DNA from: Chiua virens
Lineage: Eukaryota; Basidiomycota; Agaricomycetes; Boletales; Boletaceae
Assembly (NCBI GenBank): GCA_019787685.1
Contig: JAHNUO010000079.1
Coordinates: 1 to 48,321 of the forward strand
Length of the DNA: 48,321 nucleotides
Direction: 5' to 3'
Part shown: piece by piece, positions 11,043-22,499 of the stretch
Position numbering within the stretch: position 1 is the stretch's first letter
Layout: each line of letters starts with the position of its first letter
Translations under genes and position numbers: made by a program
Notes under the pieces: model-generated
The model's input: the letters and a program-made list of their open reading frames with translations, nothing else
Told to the model about the DNA's origin: nothing
Database searches by the model: none

Positions 11043-11408
11043 CTTAGTCTTGTGCACCCCACTGACCGACCCCTTGGGTAGGTTCGCCGGGTTCCTGAAG
11101 GCTACCCCTTCACTACTTTCTCGGCTCGCCTGCCGGCTCGCGACCCCTCCGAAACACCAAGCAGCCAACAACACGTTCAAAAGAGGGAGAATAGCTGCCA
11201 CCATTGACATACTCATGAATGAAATGATCGACACGGGCATGGGAGGGAAGTTGTATCGATTTGTCATACTGTGGAAGAGTGTAAGTGTGGACAGAGTCTA
11301 ATCCAAGCTGTCTTGCTTTGTACTCCTTACCAGCGAACAATAAAGAGACACAATGTATGTACTATGAACGAACATCTTGCTGGTAGGCATACATTTACTA
11401 CACACCTG
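10980..11408. other. Short ORFs on both strands, no assigned gene
   Basis: A minus-strand frame (11267-11040) contains a hydrophobic run SMSMVAAILPLLNVLLAAW that could be a membrane segment. A plus-strand frame overlaps it. Neither has supporting splice sites or homology that I can see. Confidence 0.25.
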
Positions 11409-12019
11409 CTACACTCGAGCTTGATTCCCTGAGCTGCTGAGGAGCTCACGTACGGCCTCTGTGATCCGTTGAAAGGTCCCTTTTTCAATCCGTGCAAATC
11501 CCTCTTGCATGGTGCTCTGCAGGTCCCTTACTAACCTCTCAACATCTACAGTATTTGCCTTCATCACCAACGCAGTTTGCAAGCAGTCGAAAGTTGCATT
11601 CACCGTTCTTGAGACAGCCTCCACCCGTATTGACATGTCGTCTACTTTGTGATCCAGGTCAGAAACCTTATGATCCAGGTCAGAAACCTTATGATCCAGG
11701 TCAGAAACCTTATGATCCAGGTTGGAAAGCTGGCGTTTGTGCTCTTGGACATGGTGCCAAAGCTGTTGGACAGAAACCGCGACACCCCCTGCTTCTGGAC
11801 CTTTAGCCTGAGTACTTGCCAACAGGGTAGTGTTGCATAGAAAGAGACTCACCTGCCTCGACAATGGGTGCCATTGCCATAGGCTCCTGGACTCCAACTC
11901 CGAACGTGTTTTGGGAACTGCTAGTAGCATCAGACCGCCGCCGTGTCTCTCCTACAGTCACAACGGTTAATCAGCCTTTACTACCTTGATATAACCTCAC
12001 CAATCTCGTTCCCCGTCAT
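11409..12019 (-). CDS. Small coiled-coil protein with heptad repeat, apparently intact
   Basis: A clean three-exon model can be built. ATG at 12019 begins MTGNEI, a 47-nt intron (GTGAGG...TAG, about 12000-11954) follows, then ETRRRSDATSSSQNTFGVG to about 11866. A second intron ends at an AAAG acceptor near 11806, and the last exon runs to a stop at 11409. The predicted product is about 170 residues. Its core is LSNLDHKVSDLDHKVSDLDH and onward, a 7-residue unit repeated four times and predicted to form a coiled coil, followed by an amphipathic region and ending SSSGNQARV. No frameshift or stop is present, unlike most neighbours. Function unknown; the coiled coil suggests self-association. Start choice rests on the splice-consistent frame. 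Confidence 0.6.
11651..11729. repeat. 21-bp tandem repeat encoding a heptad
   Basis: Three perfect copies of a 21-nt unit (GATCCAGGTCAGAAACCTTA plus T) at 11651, 11672 and 11693, with a partial fourth copy at 11714. The unit is exactly seven codons, so copy-number change would lengthen the coiled coil without breaking the frame. Confidence 0.9.
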
Positions 12020-12150
12020 ATTGTGGGCCTTCAGATGGCAGAGCAGTTTGATTGTGAGCAATGAAGTGGGGGCTCAGAGCTCGGATGTCAGCGTGGTACG
12101 AATGAATCGGAATGATCACTTCAATCGATGTGTCCACGTCTGGAATGCCT

Positions 12151-12190
12151 ATAGATTCACATCACGTGTTATAGATTCACATCACGTGTT
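12151..12190. promoter_or_regulatory. Perfect 20-bp tandem duplication carrying two CACGTG E-boxes
   Basis: ATAGATTCACATCACGTGTT occurs twice back to back, 130-170 bp upstream of the ATG of the coiled-coil gene. Each copy has the palindrome CACGTG, the core site of fungal bHLH factors. The location in a promoter and perfect identity suggest a recent duplication; regulatory function is inferred. Confidence 0.5.
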
Positions 12191-12389
12191 TCCAAAAAAG
12201 AATATAATAGTAATGTGGGTCCACTGGTCGCCTTTCAGTCTCAGCCTTTCCAACTAACGGGAGCGTCGAGTGACCCTCCACTATTCTAGTTGAACTGTCA
12301 TGCCTCTCAAGGTTACAGCGATACGACATGGTGCGATCCTCAGCGGATCAATTTATGATGACTATTAGAACGTTATGTAAAACACATCT

Positions 12390-13244
12390 ATGAGTTCATG
12401 AAGCAACTTGCAGACTTGAAATGGAGTGACCGTTTGCCTGAAGGAATTCGATCGAGGATGTGCTCGTCGAGTATGCCAGGTTGATGGACAGAGGCCACAT
12501 AGTCTTTTCAGGTTGGTCTTGTCTTTCTTTGTCGTGAATGGAGCTGGTGCTGATTGCAATCTGTCGTAGGATGCAGTTTGCGACGCTCATCGATTTGCAT
12601 TATACCATCGGTATGCTCTCAGGAAAAACATCGAGAATATAGCGATCCAAGCAGCGGTTCGCCCCCAATCCTGCATCGAGGCACCGCCACCTCACAAGAA
12701 CAATGAAACAAGGGATGTAAGCATGCAAGAACACGAGGCCGCAGAATTAACCATGACTACGACCGTTGAAGTACCCGAGCTCATTCAATCGCTCGCGGAG
12801 TTGATCCTTTCTTCCCAATGCGAGGAAGCAATTACTGAGGTCGCCACAGATGGCATCCAAGATGGCATCCAAGATTGCTTGGACGATCAGTACTTGCCGG
12901 AAGAGTTGTCCTTGTTGACACTGGATAGCAATCATGGGGTACCACTCAGAAGTCGTCGTGTTATCGTATCTCATGCATCTGTTTTTAGTTCTGACGATAC
13001 CACCAGTCTGAAATTGTGCTCCGGGGTCGATCTTGCCTCAAAGAAGGCTGGTGGGTGGGAGGGATGGAGGTACAATCTCAGGGGTAACCTGCACTCATTG
13101 AGAGATACGATGATCCAAATGGTGAGCCACTGTATTTCACTTAAGCACCAGTCACAAGTTACAGTAATATGCTTTTCAAAGACAAAGACACCTGAGCAAT
13201 CGTACGAAAGATGCTCCGAACAGAGAGTCTTACAACGGGCATAG
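12390..13244 (+). CDS. Unassigned gene, possibly broken
   Basis: The first segment reads KHIYEFMKQLADLKWSDRLP (12381-12440). A frame change near 12450 then gives SIEDVLVEYARLMDRGHIVF to about 12510. An intron (GTTGGT...TAG, 12513-12569) leads to DAVCDAHRFALYHRYALRKN, and an open frame continues through TVEVPELIQSLAELIL (12765) and a duplicated DGIQDGIQD (12855) to TAG at 13242. Codon-level coherence on the plus strand is good but I do not recognise the family. The frame change near 12450 may be decay or a missed intron. Confidence 0.4.
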
Positions 13245-13289
13245 AACTTATGTTTCGGTTTGTATGCGCGATTTCCCTTGGTGTCGACA

Positions 13290-14740
13290 CCCTAACTTAT
13301 ATTGTGCGCAAGTACCGTGATCTCGTCGTCAGTCGACCCACGTTTCCCTTCTGTCGCCAATTTCACTGAAGAAGATCACCAGGATGCGGCCTTGTACGTC
13401 CAGAGACAACTAAATCTTACGGACAGCTAAGTGCAAGACTTCTTTGAGGTGCTTGTCGGCTTCCCTCAAACTTTGACTATCGCTAAAGCCTTGCAGGCTG
13501 CAGGGTTCCACGTAGATTCCCATCAGACTCTTGTTGTGGACGTGAAGGGAAGTGGTATTCAGCGCAGAACTATGGTTTAGCACGTATGCTACTTAACGCG
13601 TGTCTGCAGGTACGCTCTCCCATCGCCCTCGTGGCCACAACTTAACCCCTCTCCAGATGTTACCGAACCAAGGCACTAATACGTATGATGGGTGCGATGA
13701 AGAAGGTTCGCCTCGATCATGATGGCATTTTTCGTCGTTGACACAAACTAGTTACAGTGGAGATGCCAAAAAAGATCAACCATCTCGTGACTCTCGCACG
13801 ATCGCTCCTACCAAGAAGTGGTAGTGAACGGCCTGAACTGCCACCAAAACTTCAAAAGCTCATCAAGGAGAGTGATGTTGATACACCCTGTCTAGAGTTA
13901 CGCCAGATCCACAATCTGACGTTCCATACAGGTGCCCATGAGCATTCTTGGCATGAACGGAACGTGCCTCCTTGTAAGTTCTCTGTGGGCGATTTGGGAT
14001 ATGTTCCTAGGGGAAAAGACTGGAACTCATTTGTTCGCCTGGGAAACGTCCTTGAGCGCGATGCAGGGGCACTCAAAGTGTCTCACAGGCTCATGGTGAA
14101 CATTGGTGCTGGGAGAGCGTCCCAATCCAGCAACAACCATTGCAGGCGTTTGAAATGCCCATGAACATATCAGCTTATGTATTGTGACCCATGATTGTCT
14201 CCGAGTCCATGTGCGTTGACGTTCATATGACACTAGGTGGCCGGTCCGAGTCGCTGTGCCTCCCTACAAACAAATTGACGTTGCCGTCGTGCACCAGGCA
14301 TTCACCCTTTGTGTCAAGTATGCTTGGCAATATCTACTTGAGAACGGGAAGATAATTGCCCAGGATGCAGGTATCGAGCCCGAAGACATCGTTCTTGAGT
14401 ACCTCGTCGCGTCATCTAACCAGTAAATGTTCACTCGTCCATCATAGTCACGCACGCTGGGACGCATCAAGATTTCTACGTCAAAGACTTTCGACCCCTG
14501 CCACTTGGGATGAGCCAGCGCGGGAAGGTGACTGATCCCTGCTTTGCGGCCAACCCATTGCACAGGGATCTGCAGGGATTTCAAAACCCTTCCAGATTTG
14601 GCTTCTCTGTCACCCTCTAGCTCTCCATGCCGTCGATCGTGTACCTTTTCACGGCGCTCTTGGTCGCCCTCGCCGATGTGTGCCATGCCGGGAAGCAAGC
14701 ATCCTCTGCTCGATCAACATTTCACATGCAGAATCGGATA
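13290..14740 (+). pseudogene. Decayed agaric-type hypothetical gene
   Basis: Plus-strand fragments in changing frames form one co-linear protein: YVQRQLNLTDS-stop (13400-13430), ALQAAGFHVDSHQTLVVDVK (13490-13550), RQIHNLTFHTGAHEHSWHER (13905-13965), FSVGDLGYVPRGKDWNSFVR (13980-14040), KQIDVAVVHQAFTLCVKYAW (14268-14325), ENGKIIAQDAGIEPEDIVL (14340-14395), and GTHQDFYVKDF (14460-14495). The pattern is reminiscent of anonymous proteins common in mushroom genomes; I cannot name a function. Frame changes and an in-frame TAA near 13428 indicate decay. Confidence 0.5.
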
Positions 14741-15169
14741 GTGAGTGATCACGACCGCCAGGGCTTCCATACCAAAGTATGATCTATCTGTATAAGTAAT
14801 ATGTATAAGTGTTTACTAGCATCCTACTTGTGAGTTTCATGTGAACCAAGCAGATAGGTGCACAGTTGTCGCAAATGCAACCAATTTTACTTCTCGCAGC
14901 GGTCATCAAGCGAGGTTTTTCCCGTCAGTAGGTGGTGTTTCCGAGTTATCAGAGCCTCGTCAAAACCCTGATAGGCTCGAGTCTCAAGTTCAAGTTGGAA
15001 TCCGCCATCCCCCACGGAAGCCGGCGGAGTCCAGTGAGCTGTGCCGGACTGCGCCAGAAAGTCCAAAGCCGAGCTTATCTGCCACGCTGGAAAGTCTGAA
15101 TTGATTTACGGCACAGTTCAACTTAGTTGAACTGTCCCCATCATGTGCTCGTGTCCGACTTGTTCTCTA
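14741..15169. other. No assigned gene
   Basis: A plus-strand open frame at 14841-15104 (87 codons, Pro/Ser-rich) is present without recognisable motifs or splice context. The 13-mer TAGTTGAACTGTC near 15123 also occurs near 12287. Nothing further is supported. Confidence 0.25.
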
Positions 15170-16960
15170 CTAATCATCCCAAACAAGGAGCCCAGTCCCT
15201 GACTCCCTGATTACTCACCCTATAGAGTGAGATTAGTCGACGTACATTTTGCAAAAGGTCATGAACCGATGCACTCTTCAGGGGACTGGTATTTGAAGTA
15301 CCAGAGCCAAGCTCGATCGTTGAGGTAAACGTCGACACTGGGACTCCCCGTGCACTTTCGAACTCACCTGACAAAGTACACATAAGTACTTATGCTGCAC
15401 CAGATGTAACGACTTACTCCAATCTTGTCGGCATTCACGTCCATCAAATCTTGCCCCAGAAATTAAAATTTGCCCTCCTCAGCGACAACTTATTCAGCAA
15501 GTTGCGCCATGGATCTCCCGTTGGTCTTGCTACCTCCGAGTTGAAGACCTTTCGGTTGTGCGAGATCGGTGGAACGCGATTGAACATCTGTATCACTGCC
15601 TGTCAGTGCAGACCCGGTACTGGTAGGCGGTGTACACACATTAGTGGTGACAGCGATAGTGCTCTGCAAGTCGCTCGGAGAAAGCTATTGAGGAGCTGTT
15701 GTCAGACTAGAAGAAGGTATATTTTTATGTGTATTACCTTTTTCCTGAGAGAAGACATGGCCCATCCGGCTAACACCGCCGCAGCACCCGTGGCTGAGTT
15801 GACAAGGCTCACTTGCGTAAAACCTCCTGGAATAGATAGAGCTGCATTTGTGCCTGCTTCACCGTCAACCAGTGCAGTCTTGGGCTACAGAATAGTTAGC
15901 ATAAAGGTAGGGAAGGCAGGGTGCAAGAATGCTGGATCTTACATGGAAGCTGCGTGTGTTTCCAAGTGCTTCATGAATAGTACCATCCCCTTGAAAGCTT
16001 GATCCCAGATGGTTCTGAACGATGGTCAGCGTAACACTAGAACAATAGACGACGATCCCCACTTCTCTTTATTGAGCGTGGCTTCTACGACGTTCGGAAT
16101 AACTTTGATAGCAACATCTTCAATGCTGAAGCATTCGCTGGTCGCCGTAAACGCCATCAAACCCGCCACACGTGCGGGCACAAAAAATCCTTGAGAGCTT
16201 TGGAAAACGCAGGTACAAGGACCTTTTGCTTCGTATTGTAACCAAGCGCGGGCCCTAATCGTCTGATGAGAATGCATGTGTTTGTCCTTACAGAGGCTTC
16301 TGTCCTTACAGAGGCTTCAGGGTCGCTTTGAAGGCGCGCGAGATGCCGCAGAAGATCATTGTTGAAAATACGATCACTGAACTGCACATACAACGTTCCA
16401 GAAGCATCATGGAAAAGGAATACGAAACCCACCTTTGGGGAAAGAAGGATGACCGCGCGAACCAAATCTGTAAAGCCAGATTGCTAGCCCATCTCAATTA
16501 GGATAATATAGTAGACATGAAAGCAAGGGTGCACATACAAGATCGGGCCAGATTTTCTCTGCAACAGTTTTTGTTGAGTCTGTTCGCGTGTTCAGAGAGG
16601 TTATCAAGGAGTGCCATTCGCGTGCCTCGGCCAGGGCTTGCAAAGAGTCTGGTGAGGGGAGCGAGGATTATGTTCATGTATTCGTCGGGTGATACATTAC
16701 TGCCAAACTGTAAAATCTAAGGAACGATCATAACTGCAGACACACCTCCATACTCAAGTGCAGTCGCAAGGGAAGGGAGAATATGGAAGGGTGCGAATTC
16801 GGGAGGGAATGAGGAAGTGGACTCTTTCAACATGGTTCATTCGTATCGTATTTACTTTGTAAGCTCCTCGCAGGACAAGTCATTTATACTTACCAAAGAA
16901 GTGTAGTCTTCTCCGCTTCACTAGCGAGGCTGAAGTTGTCGAGGCCAGAACATACCTTAA
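15170..16960 (-). pseudogene. SCY1: SCY1-like pseudokinase, HEAT-repeat and C-terminal part, broken
   Basis: SCY1/SCYL1 proteins are catalytically dead kinases with HEAT repeats acting in Golgi traffic and tRNA export. The minus strand shows, from the right: NFSLASEAEKTTLL (16930), SFPPEFAPFHILPSL (16800), NVSPDEYMNIILAPLTRLFA (16690), GTRMALLDNLSEHANRLNK (16610), LVRAVILLSPK (16460), FSDRIFNNDLLRHLARLQSD (16370), LGPALGYNTKQKVLVPAFSK (16240), GLMAFTATSECFSIEDVAIK (16150-16090), VSLVNSATGAAAVLAGWAMS (15810-15765), and a tail beginning EFESARGVPV (15365). Breaks include a one-base insertion near 16585, a TAG near 16724, frame changes near 16420 and 16190, and an 18-bp duplication at 16283-16318. 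The kinase-like N-terminus is missing. Confidence 0.9.
16283..16318. repeat. Perfect 18-bp tandem duplication inside the SCY1 relic
   Basis: TGTCCTTACAGAGGCTTC occurs at 16283-16300 and again at 16301-16318. It adds six codons (EASVRT read on the minus strand) to a HEAT-repeat helix, keeping the local frame. Confidence 0.9.
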
Positions 16961-17014
16961 CCAATCAATTACCGGAAAAAAAAAAAACCCAAACCTTCAT
17001 TAGCCGTCTCTTTG

Positions 17015-18205
17015 TGCACGGGCCTAATTTGGAGGACAAATCAGCAGCGCTATGGTGGATGGCATGTCATGCTCACACAAAGGGGTTGGCCTATGTATGA
17101 TGTCAAAGGAAGATATAGTACCCGCAGCCGTAAGCTCGCACCTGAACAAGAGTCGGATGGGTGGTGGAATTTGCTGCGGCAGCCATTCGGGGGAGCTTTC
17201 GACCGTCTGACAAGTAAGAAGGGAGGAAGAACAAAGCTGCAACGAAAATGCCGGTGATTTATAGACGTTCCCATTGTAAGAATAAGATAGGCACGACACC
17301 TCATGTGAATCAACCTTATGCGATAGTTCTTGCCCTGCTCCACTTTGGTGACAGACAAGGTCATATTTGGGCCTCCAGGGTACCGGCCCATACTATTGAT
17401 AAGGATTCCCGCTGGGTTGTCGGAAACCCCAACATCATATGCATTGACATGATACCTGAACTATGTTAAGAAAGGGCAAAGAGTGACCAATATTATAACT
17501 TACCAGTCCAACAGCGTGATTATAGTTGACGCTACAAAATACATCAGGTAATGTAGAGAAAGATGGTTCAGGACACACCATCATCCACATCGTACATCAC
17601 ACGGTAACGATCGGGCCACGAAGGCCATCACAATACTGAAGATTGAAATGAGAGTGGTACCAGAACGTGCCAGCTTGGTCTGGCACGTCGAACTGATAAA
17701 GGAACGAAGCACCGGAAACAATGGGACATTGAGTCACGAATGAGGTGCCATCAAAAGCATTCAAATGGCATTGATACAAACCGTGCCAATGCTTCACCCG
17801 CTGTCGACATCAAAATCAACATAGGATAACTAGGTATTACTTACTACGGATGTGCTGGTATTCGTGGTTGGATCCGGAAGTCAGTTTTTCACATTGATCT
17901 CTAAGCGGTCACCCTTGCCAGTGCGCAAAGAGAGTACTTTGAGAGATGGGTGTATACACTGTTGAACGCAGACATACCTTGTTGGCCATGATAAGGGATC
18001 CAGGAGCCTCACCATTGACGACAATGGCACTGAAGCACATCGTGTAAGAGAACGAAAGCCAACGGCGCGCTTGGAAAACTCACCGCCTATCAAAGCCGTC
18101 TGGAGCCAGGATTGCATTACTCAGAACCAACTCTGTCTGGCATGTCGTGGCCACGGCGTAAGGAAAAAGAGCCGCCAGACTCCAGGTTGTTAGAAGCGGA
18201 TCCAT
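17015..18205 (-). pseudogene. Laccase (multicopper oxidase), 5' half, broken
   Basis: From ATG 18205 the minus strand encodes a likely signal peptide (MDPLLTTWSLAALFPYAVA) and the laccase start TCQTELVLSNAILAPDGFDR. After an intron come AIVVNGEAPGSLIMANK, then SLRTGKGDRLEINVKN followed by a TGA (17879-17881). Next is the first copper-binding box KHWHGLYQ (17790) and [20 protein letters not shown] (17670-17610), both type 2/3 copper-ligand motifs. Then NAYDVGVSDNPAGILINSMG (17440), RYPGGPNMTLSVTKVEQGKN and YRIRLI. Introns with GT-AG ends are retained. Similarity stops near 17290, so the C-terminal HCH copper site is absent. Intact laccases are secreted phenol oxidases in lignin decay. One in-frame stop plus 3' truncation marks it as dead. 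Confidence 0.9.
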
Positions 18206-18699
18206 GCTCTCTTTGTGAGGTTCACTTGAAGATTCCTTGGAGAAGGTCTGGATCCCACCCGAAAGGTATTTCACCTCTTGTCACAGGGCCGCGTTTGCAG
18301 GTGGCTGCATCGACCGTCTTGCAAAGACAAAGGGTTTAGACGTGTACGATAGGCACCACCTCAAGCAAGACGGTGAGCTCAAATAGACAAGCTGCTCGGG
18401 CAACGGAATGCCACTCACCTCCTCGCAGCTCACCAGAATGCTTTGGTGCAATCTGGTCAATACTAATTCATGAGTGCACCAGTGTTTTGTATTTGTATCC
18501 GTGTACCCTGTAAATCACAGCATGCCCACGCTTCAAAGGCACAGTTCTCGTGTAACAAGATTTCTATCCTTGTCTCTCAGGCTGCCTTGACCACTGCCGA
18601 ACGCCATGACGAGAGCATCTTGCCCTTCATTGTTCCTGTTACAGTCAAATCTGTAATGCGAGGACGGTGTACGATAAAAACACACCATTTTGATCGGAT

Positions 18700-19506
18700 G
18701 TGCCGACTTTTTCAAGGATAACTTTGATGGTAGTCCATGAGAACCGCACCGCAGAAGGGAACCCAAACGTTTTCTCGAGCGATTCTTCGATCCAAGCTTT
18801 CGTTTTGGGGTCTGAATAGGGTCAACATATACCTACACGTGACATGCTCAGTCTCCTCAAACCACTGATACAAGATGGAGAGGCGCTCACATCCGAGAGT
18901 TGAATGCCACGCTGAAGTACGTCCCGTATGAGTTGGATGGTCGCGTCTTGTGACTCAGGCTGTCTGTTCAGATTGATCGGTGGCACCTTGAGCATGCCTC
19001 TCGATATTGCCTGTGGACTTGATGAACAATGAGCGATGGTCATCGCAATGCGTCTAAGCCATACCTGATGACGCATACGGACCAGCTGAGGTTGACAGGG
19101 TCAGCGTTGAGCACGCCAAGCAGCTCTGTCCACTTTCCGGCGTCAACGTATTGGAGCCTTTGGGTTACAACGTTAGGTAGATGCGAGTGAATAGGCTTGA
19201 GGCTTGAGAGTGCTTGCCTGCGCAACCGAGCTCGTCGAGATCATCCTTCCACACAACTGGACAGTACGCAACACCGTAAACAAGCAGATCCAAGATGGGA
19301 CCTCAACTGGCTTCGTCGACGCCGAGGATGTATGGACCACGAGCAGTGGGGATAGGTGAGTGATACCGTAACAAGTACAAGTCAGTAAGAGGTGTCGATG
19401 GTACAGAAGGGACCTCTATAAGGTTTGACGTCACGAAAGTCAAAGTATGGTCGTGTGTTGTGACGCGACTCTCAGGCGTTCCATTGTTCCATTCAGGCCA
19501 GCACAT
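18700..19506 (-). pseudogene. RNH201: RNase H2 catalytic subunit A, broken at the active site
   Basis: RNase H2A removes ribonucleotides from DNA. The minus strand shows YHSPIPTARGPYILGVDEAS (19360-19305) followed by TGA exactly where the catalytic DEAGRGP motif should read G-R. The frame then continues LLVYGVAYCPVVWKDDLDEL (19285-19225), KWTELLGVLNADPVNLSWSV (19140-19085), SPQAISRGMLKVPPINLNRQ (19020-18960), ATIQLIRDVLQRGIQLSD (18945-18895) and, after a deletion, [20 protein letters not shown] (18810) and [13 protein letters not shown] (18745-18712). The central block with the DALG and later catalytic residues is missing. Stop, frameshifts and internal deletion make it non-functional. Confidence 0.9.
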
Positions 19507-19569
19507 GCCGCGCCACGTGACTTGACACTCTCTTCGAGCTTAGTTTCAATGTTCAGCGCCCAGCGCTCA

Positions 19570-20405
19570 GCCTCAAGAAGACATGGTGGATGGCTTGGAC
19601 GCAACAACAACGGCCCCTACTCCCATTACATAAATAAATCCTTTTTCATCACTTCGATGCAAGGGGGAGGACGATGTCATGGGAGACAACGACATGCCAG
19701 GACGCGACAGGGACAACTGTGACGAGGACAGCACCATCACGAGGACTCTCCATTGCAGTATCACCGCATCTCCAAAGTCCGCTTTCTTCAGAAGGTATAT
19801 ATTGCTGCTTCCCTCCTACATCGTACTCATAGACTCACTCCTACCAGCTGTATTGTATCATCAGTTTATTCTAGAATGATAAATGGCTTCAAGGTCAGTG
19901 TCCTATCCTGTTCCGCGCCCCTCTGCTCATCCTCACCATGTGCAAGGTCACCACTGCGCAACTATCATTACCATCTTCTAACCTCCTTTCGTTGCTCAAG
20001 GTGTTTTCTGTCCACAGCCTTCTTTCCAACAAACTTGTCGTCCGCTCTGGTGTTCAACCCGAATACCGCTTAAAAACATCAATACATCCCCCGATAATCA
20101 TACCTCCAATAGGGGAGAGCTGATCCCTGGCAGACTCGGTATGACCTCCCCCCCATGCAACCTACCATTTTGAATTCAATTCCTCTTCCACCAGGCTGTG
20201 AGGCTCGGTACTAACATGCCCGACGTTTCAGCTGTAAGCCCAATCCATTTTCTACTTGTGCCTGCCCACCGACTACCAGTTTTCTACCAGCGTGTCAAAT
20301 TGAAACGTTTGGAGCGTGAAGGTCAGCATGCTATTAGAGGAACAGATGCGGGCTTTGGAGTAACAGCAAGCGCAGGAGGTAAAAGTTCACTTTGCCTTGG
20401 ATAAG
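19570..20405 (+). CDS. Weak multi-exon ORF cluster, unassigned
   Basis: Plus-strand short open frames begin near 19584 (MVDGLDATTTAPTPI) head-to-head with the RNH201 relic. They continue through 19679-19879, 19938-20123 and 20198-20404. A short helix-forming stretch (LKRLEREVSMLLEEQMRALE, using a +1 frame near 20320) may be a coiled coil. No family is recognised and the exon structure cannot be fixed; this may be another decayed gene. Confidence 0.25.
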
Positions 20406-20517
20406 ATTGAGAATAAATCTTCTACCAACACTGTTACTCCCCAGAGTGCCCTCTGAACGAATTGACTTGTATCCGGTTGAGATATGGATATCGTGTAATT
20501 TGACCATACCTACAATA

Positions 20518-22399
20518 TGTATACCACATCCATCGAACTAGGCCTTAGTTGTCCCGTCAGGACACGAGTCAATACATCAACCTGCCAGTGGCCACTCTTC
20601 GGAACTCTGACCACTGTTCTTCCACGGCCTACGCATTTCCAACATTCCACTCCGATGCCCGAGTACAAAGAATCATTGATATCCACCAAATTAATCCAAC
20701 ATTTCCTGGAAGAAGAATTGCAGGCTGAAGACCCAGATGCGTTGCTTGTTCGCAACTTGTGGGTGGATTCCACCGGCGCCGAGGCAAGCCGTGCGCCCAA
20801 ACTCAGTAGGGCTGCACAAGGTCATGTTTATATTTTAGAGGATACCTCTACTATTTTACGTGGCCAGCTTAACTCCCAGAAACCAGTATATCCACCAGGG
20901 TTTAGAAATCAAGGCATTACAATTGCCCAACGCGAACTTCGACTCATTGGTGCGGAATTTAGTCCAAGGAACGTAAATTTGAATCTTGCACAACTCTGGG
21001 TTCAGGTGCGGCGATCAACTCTATGTTAACAGCTACCTTCGTCATGACATTTGATTATTGTGGTAGATTCAATTGTTCACACACGTTTGTGCACAGATCT
21101 ATACCCGGGATCAATGGTACAACGCCATTTGTGTTGTTAATAAACAGGTACTCTAGAATACATCGGAACAGATATTGTGCTCAAGTTTTTGCTGCAGGTT
21201 CGAGGACTGAAGATAGGGATTGCCTTCGAATTCCGTGATTATGTCCTTGCATTTCCGACGCAGGACTTGTTGATTGCGGTACATCACTGAAACATGCTGA
21301 CCTTGATAATGGAATACAATCCGTTTTTTGTCATTGGGGAGTGATTATCAAGCATTATCAAGCATGTAGAATGGCATAAAATAGATTATATCACATTGTC
21401 AAGGTCAGGATATTTCAGTGATGTAGGTAGCCTTTCTGTTTTATGGGTTGACTTGTGGTGTCGTTGGAGGCATGAATGTTCATTTATCAGGTTCACTGGG
21501 CTATGGACAAGAACCAACTCCCTGCCCAATATTCTGATATCTATTCAGACTTTGGCGCTTTTCTTGAATGCATTGTCAGTTGGATGACCAATCGCCAACA
21601 TACTAAGGGTCGTAAGAAATGCAATGCGGCTGCGATGGAGGTTATTCGCAAGGAACCAGCTGTGTTCCCTGGCATTGGTGTGTATAGTATCACCGAGGTG
21701 TTTCATAAAGCAGGTAGTTCTTCCGTTGAGTTCAGAGTATCGCTCCCAGTGACTATTGAGTATCTTCACAGGACTGCCTCCTAGCATCACGGAAGCTGAG
21801 CTTTTTGAATCTGCTGATCGCACAGCTCGGTTCTGCATTGCGTTCTACACCTTTGCTGCTGAGGCACACACAGAATTGTGGTAAGTGTAAATTCTATGTT
21901 TGGTGAATCAACTAACGATGCCTCAGGGAGTTTGTTAGGCCCTGTCTCAGGGGTTACTTGATTCCTGCAGATGAGGGAAAGCGACTAACCTATGCAGACA
22001 AACTGCAAGTTTGGGGAAAGCAGCGCACCTACTTCTCTGGGTGGTGTGCTGAACTTGTGGATAAATTTGTGGTGTGTTTTTTTGGTACTCAATGGATGTT
22101 CAACCTGATCGCAATTTAAACTTTTGATTCAGGATCAGCTCCGCCATCTAGATGAAGATGCTACTTTGTCCGAGACCTGTTGGACAAGGTCAGCTCTGCA
22201 CGATCTGTACGACCCCTTTGAGCCTACCCTTGTACGCACCGCACTTGAGTGTGGCAATATTGGGTATGGTCTTGGACAGCTTATATTTGGCGAGTCCTGG
22301 GTTAGACTGGCCGACATGGCAGGTTTGGCTGCTATTGATAGTCATGGTGGAACATTCCCAATTGACCCACTCTCAGAGTACTTTGGCCGAGGTATGTAG
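20518..22399 (+). CDS. Intact-looking multi-intron gene of unknown function
   Basis: A continuous protein can be read across six introns with GT-AG ends: about 21006-21099, 21151-21198, 21280-21488, 21714-21770, 21881-21926 and 22071-22131. Segments include ISTKLIQHFLEEELQAEDPD (20680), NQGITIAQRELRLIGAEFSP (20910), VRGLKIGIAFEFRDYVLAFP (21200), MDKNQLPAQYSDIYSDFGAF (21503), ADRTARFCIAFYTFAAEAHT (21815), TYADKLQVWGKQRTYFSGWC (21990) and GYGLGQLIFGESWVRLADMA (22265), ending FGRGM-stop at 22399. No frameshift was needed. The start may be 20518 or the internal Met at about 20658. I do not recognise any domain; the product looks soluble and mixed helical. It stands out as unbroken among relics. 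Confidence 0.6.
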
Positions 22400-22499
22400 T
22401 TACCAACTTACCATTTGTTTGTTTTCGCTCACCACTCCACTGAATACTTGTATCATGGCACAAGTCGGACCTGGCAAGCGCTTCATCAACAATGAAGTA

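Noticed and set aside
11651..11729. CRISPR-like short repeat array
   Set aside because: Units are adjacent without spacers, are exactly seven codons long and lie in an intact coiled-coil reading frame of a eukaryotic gene.
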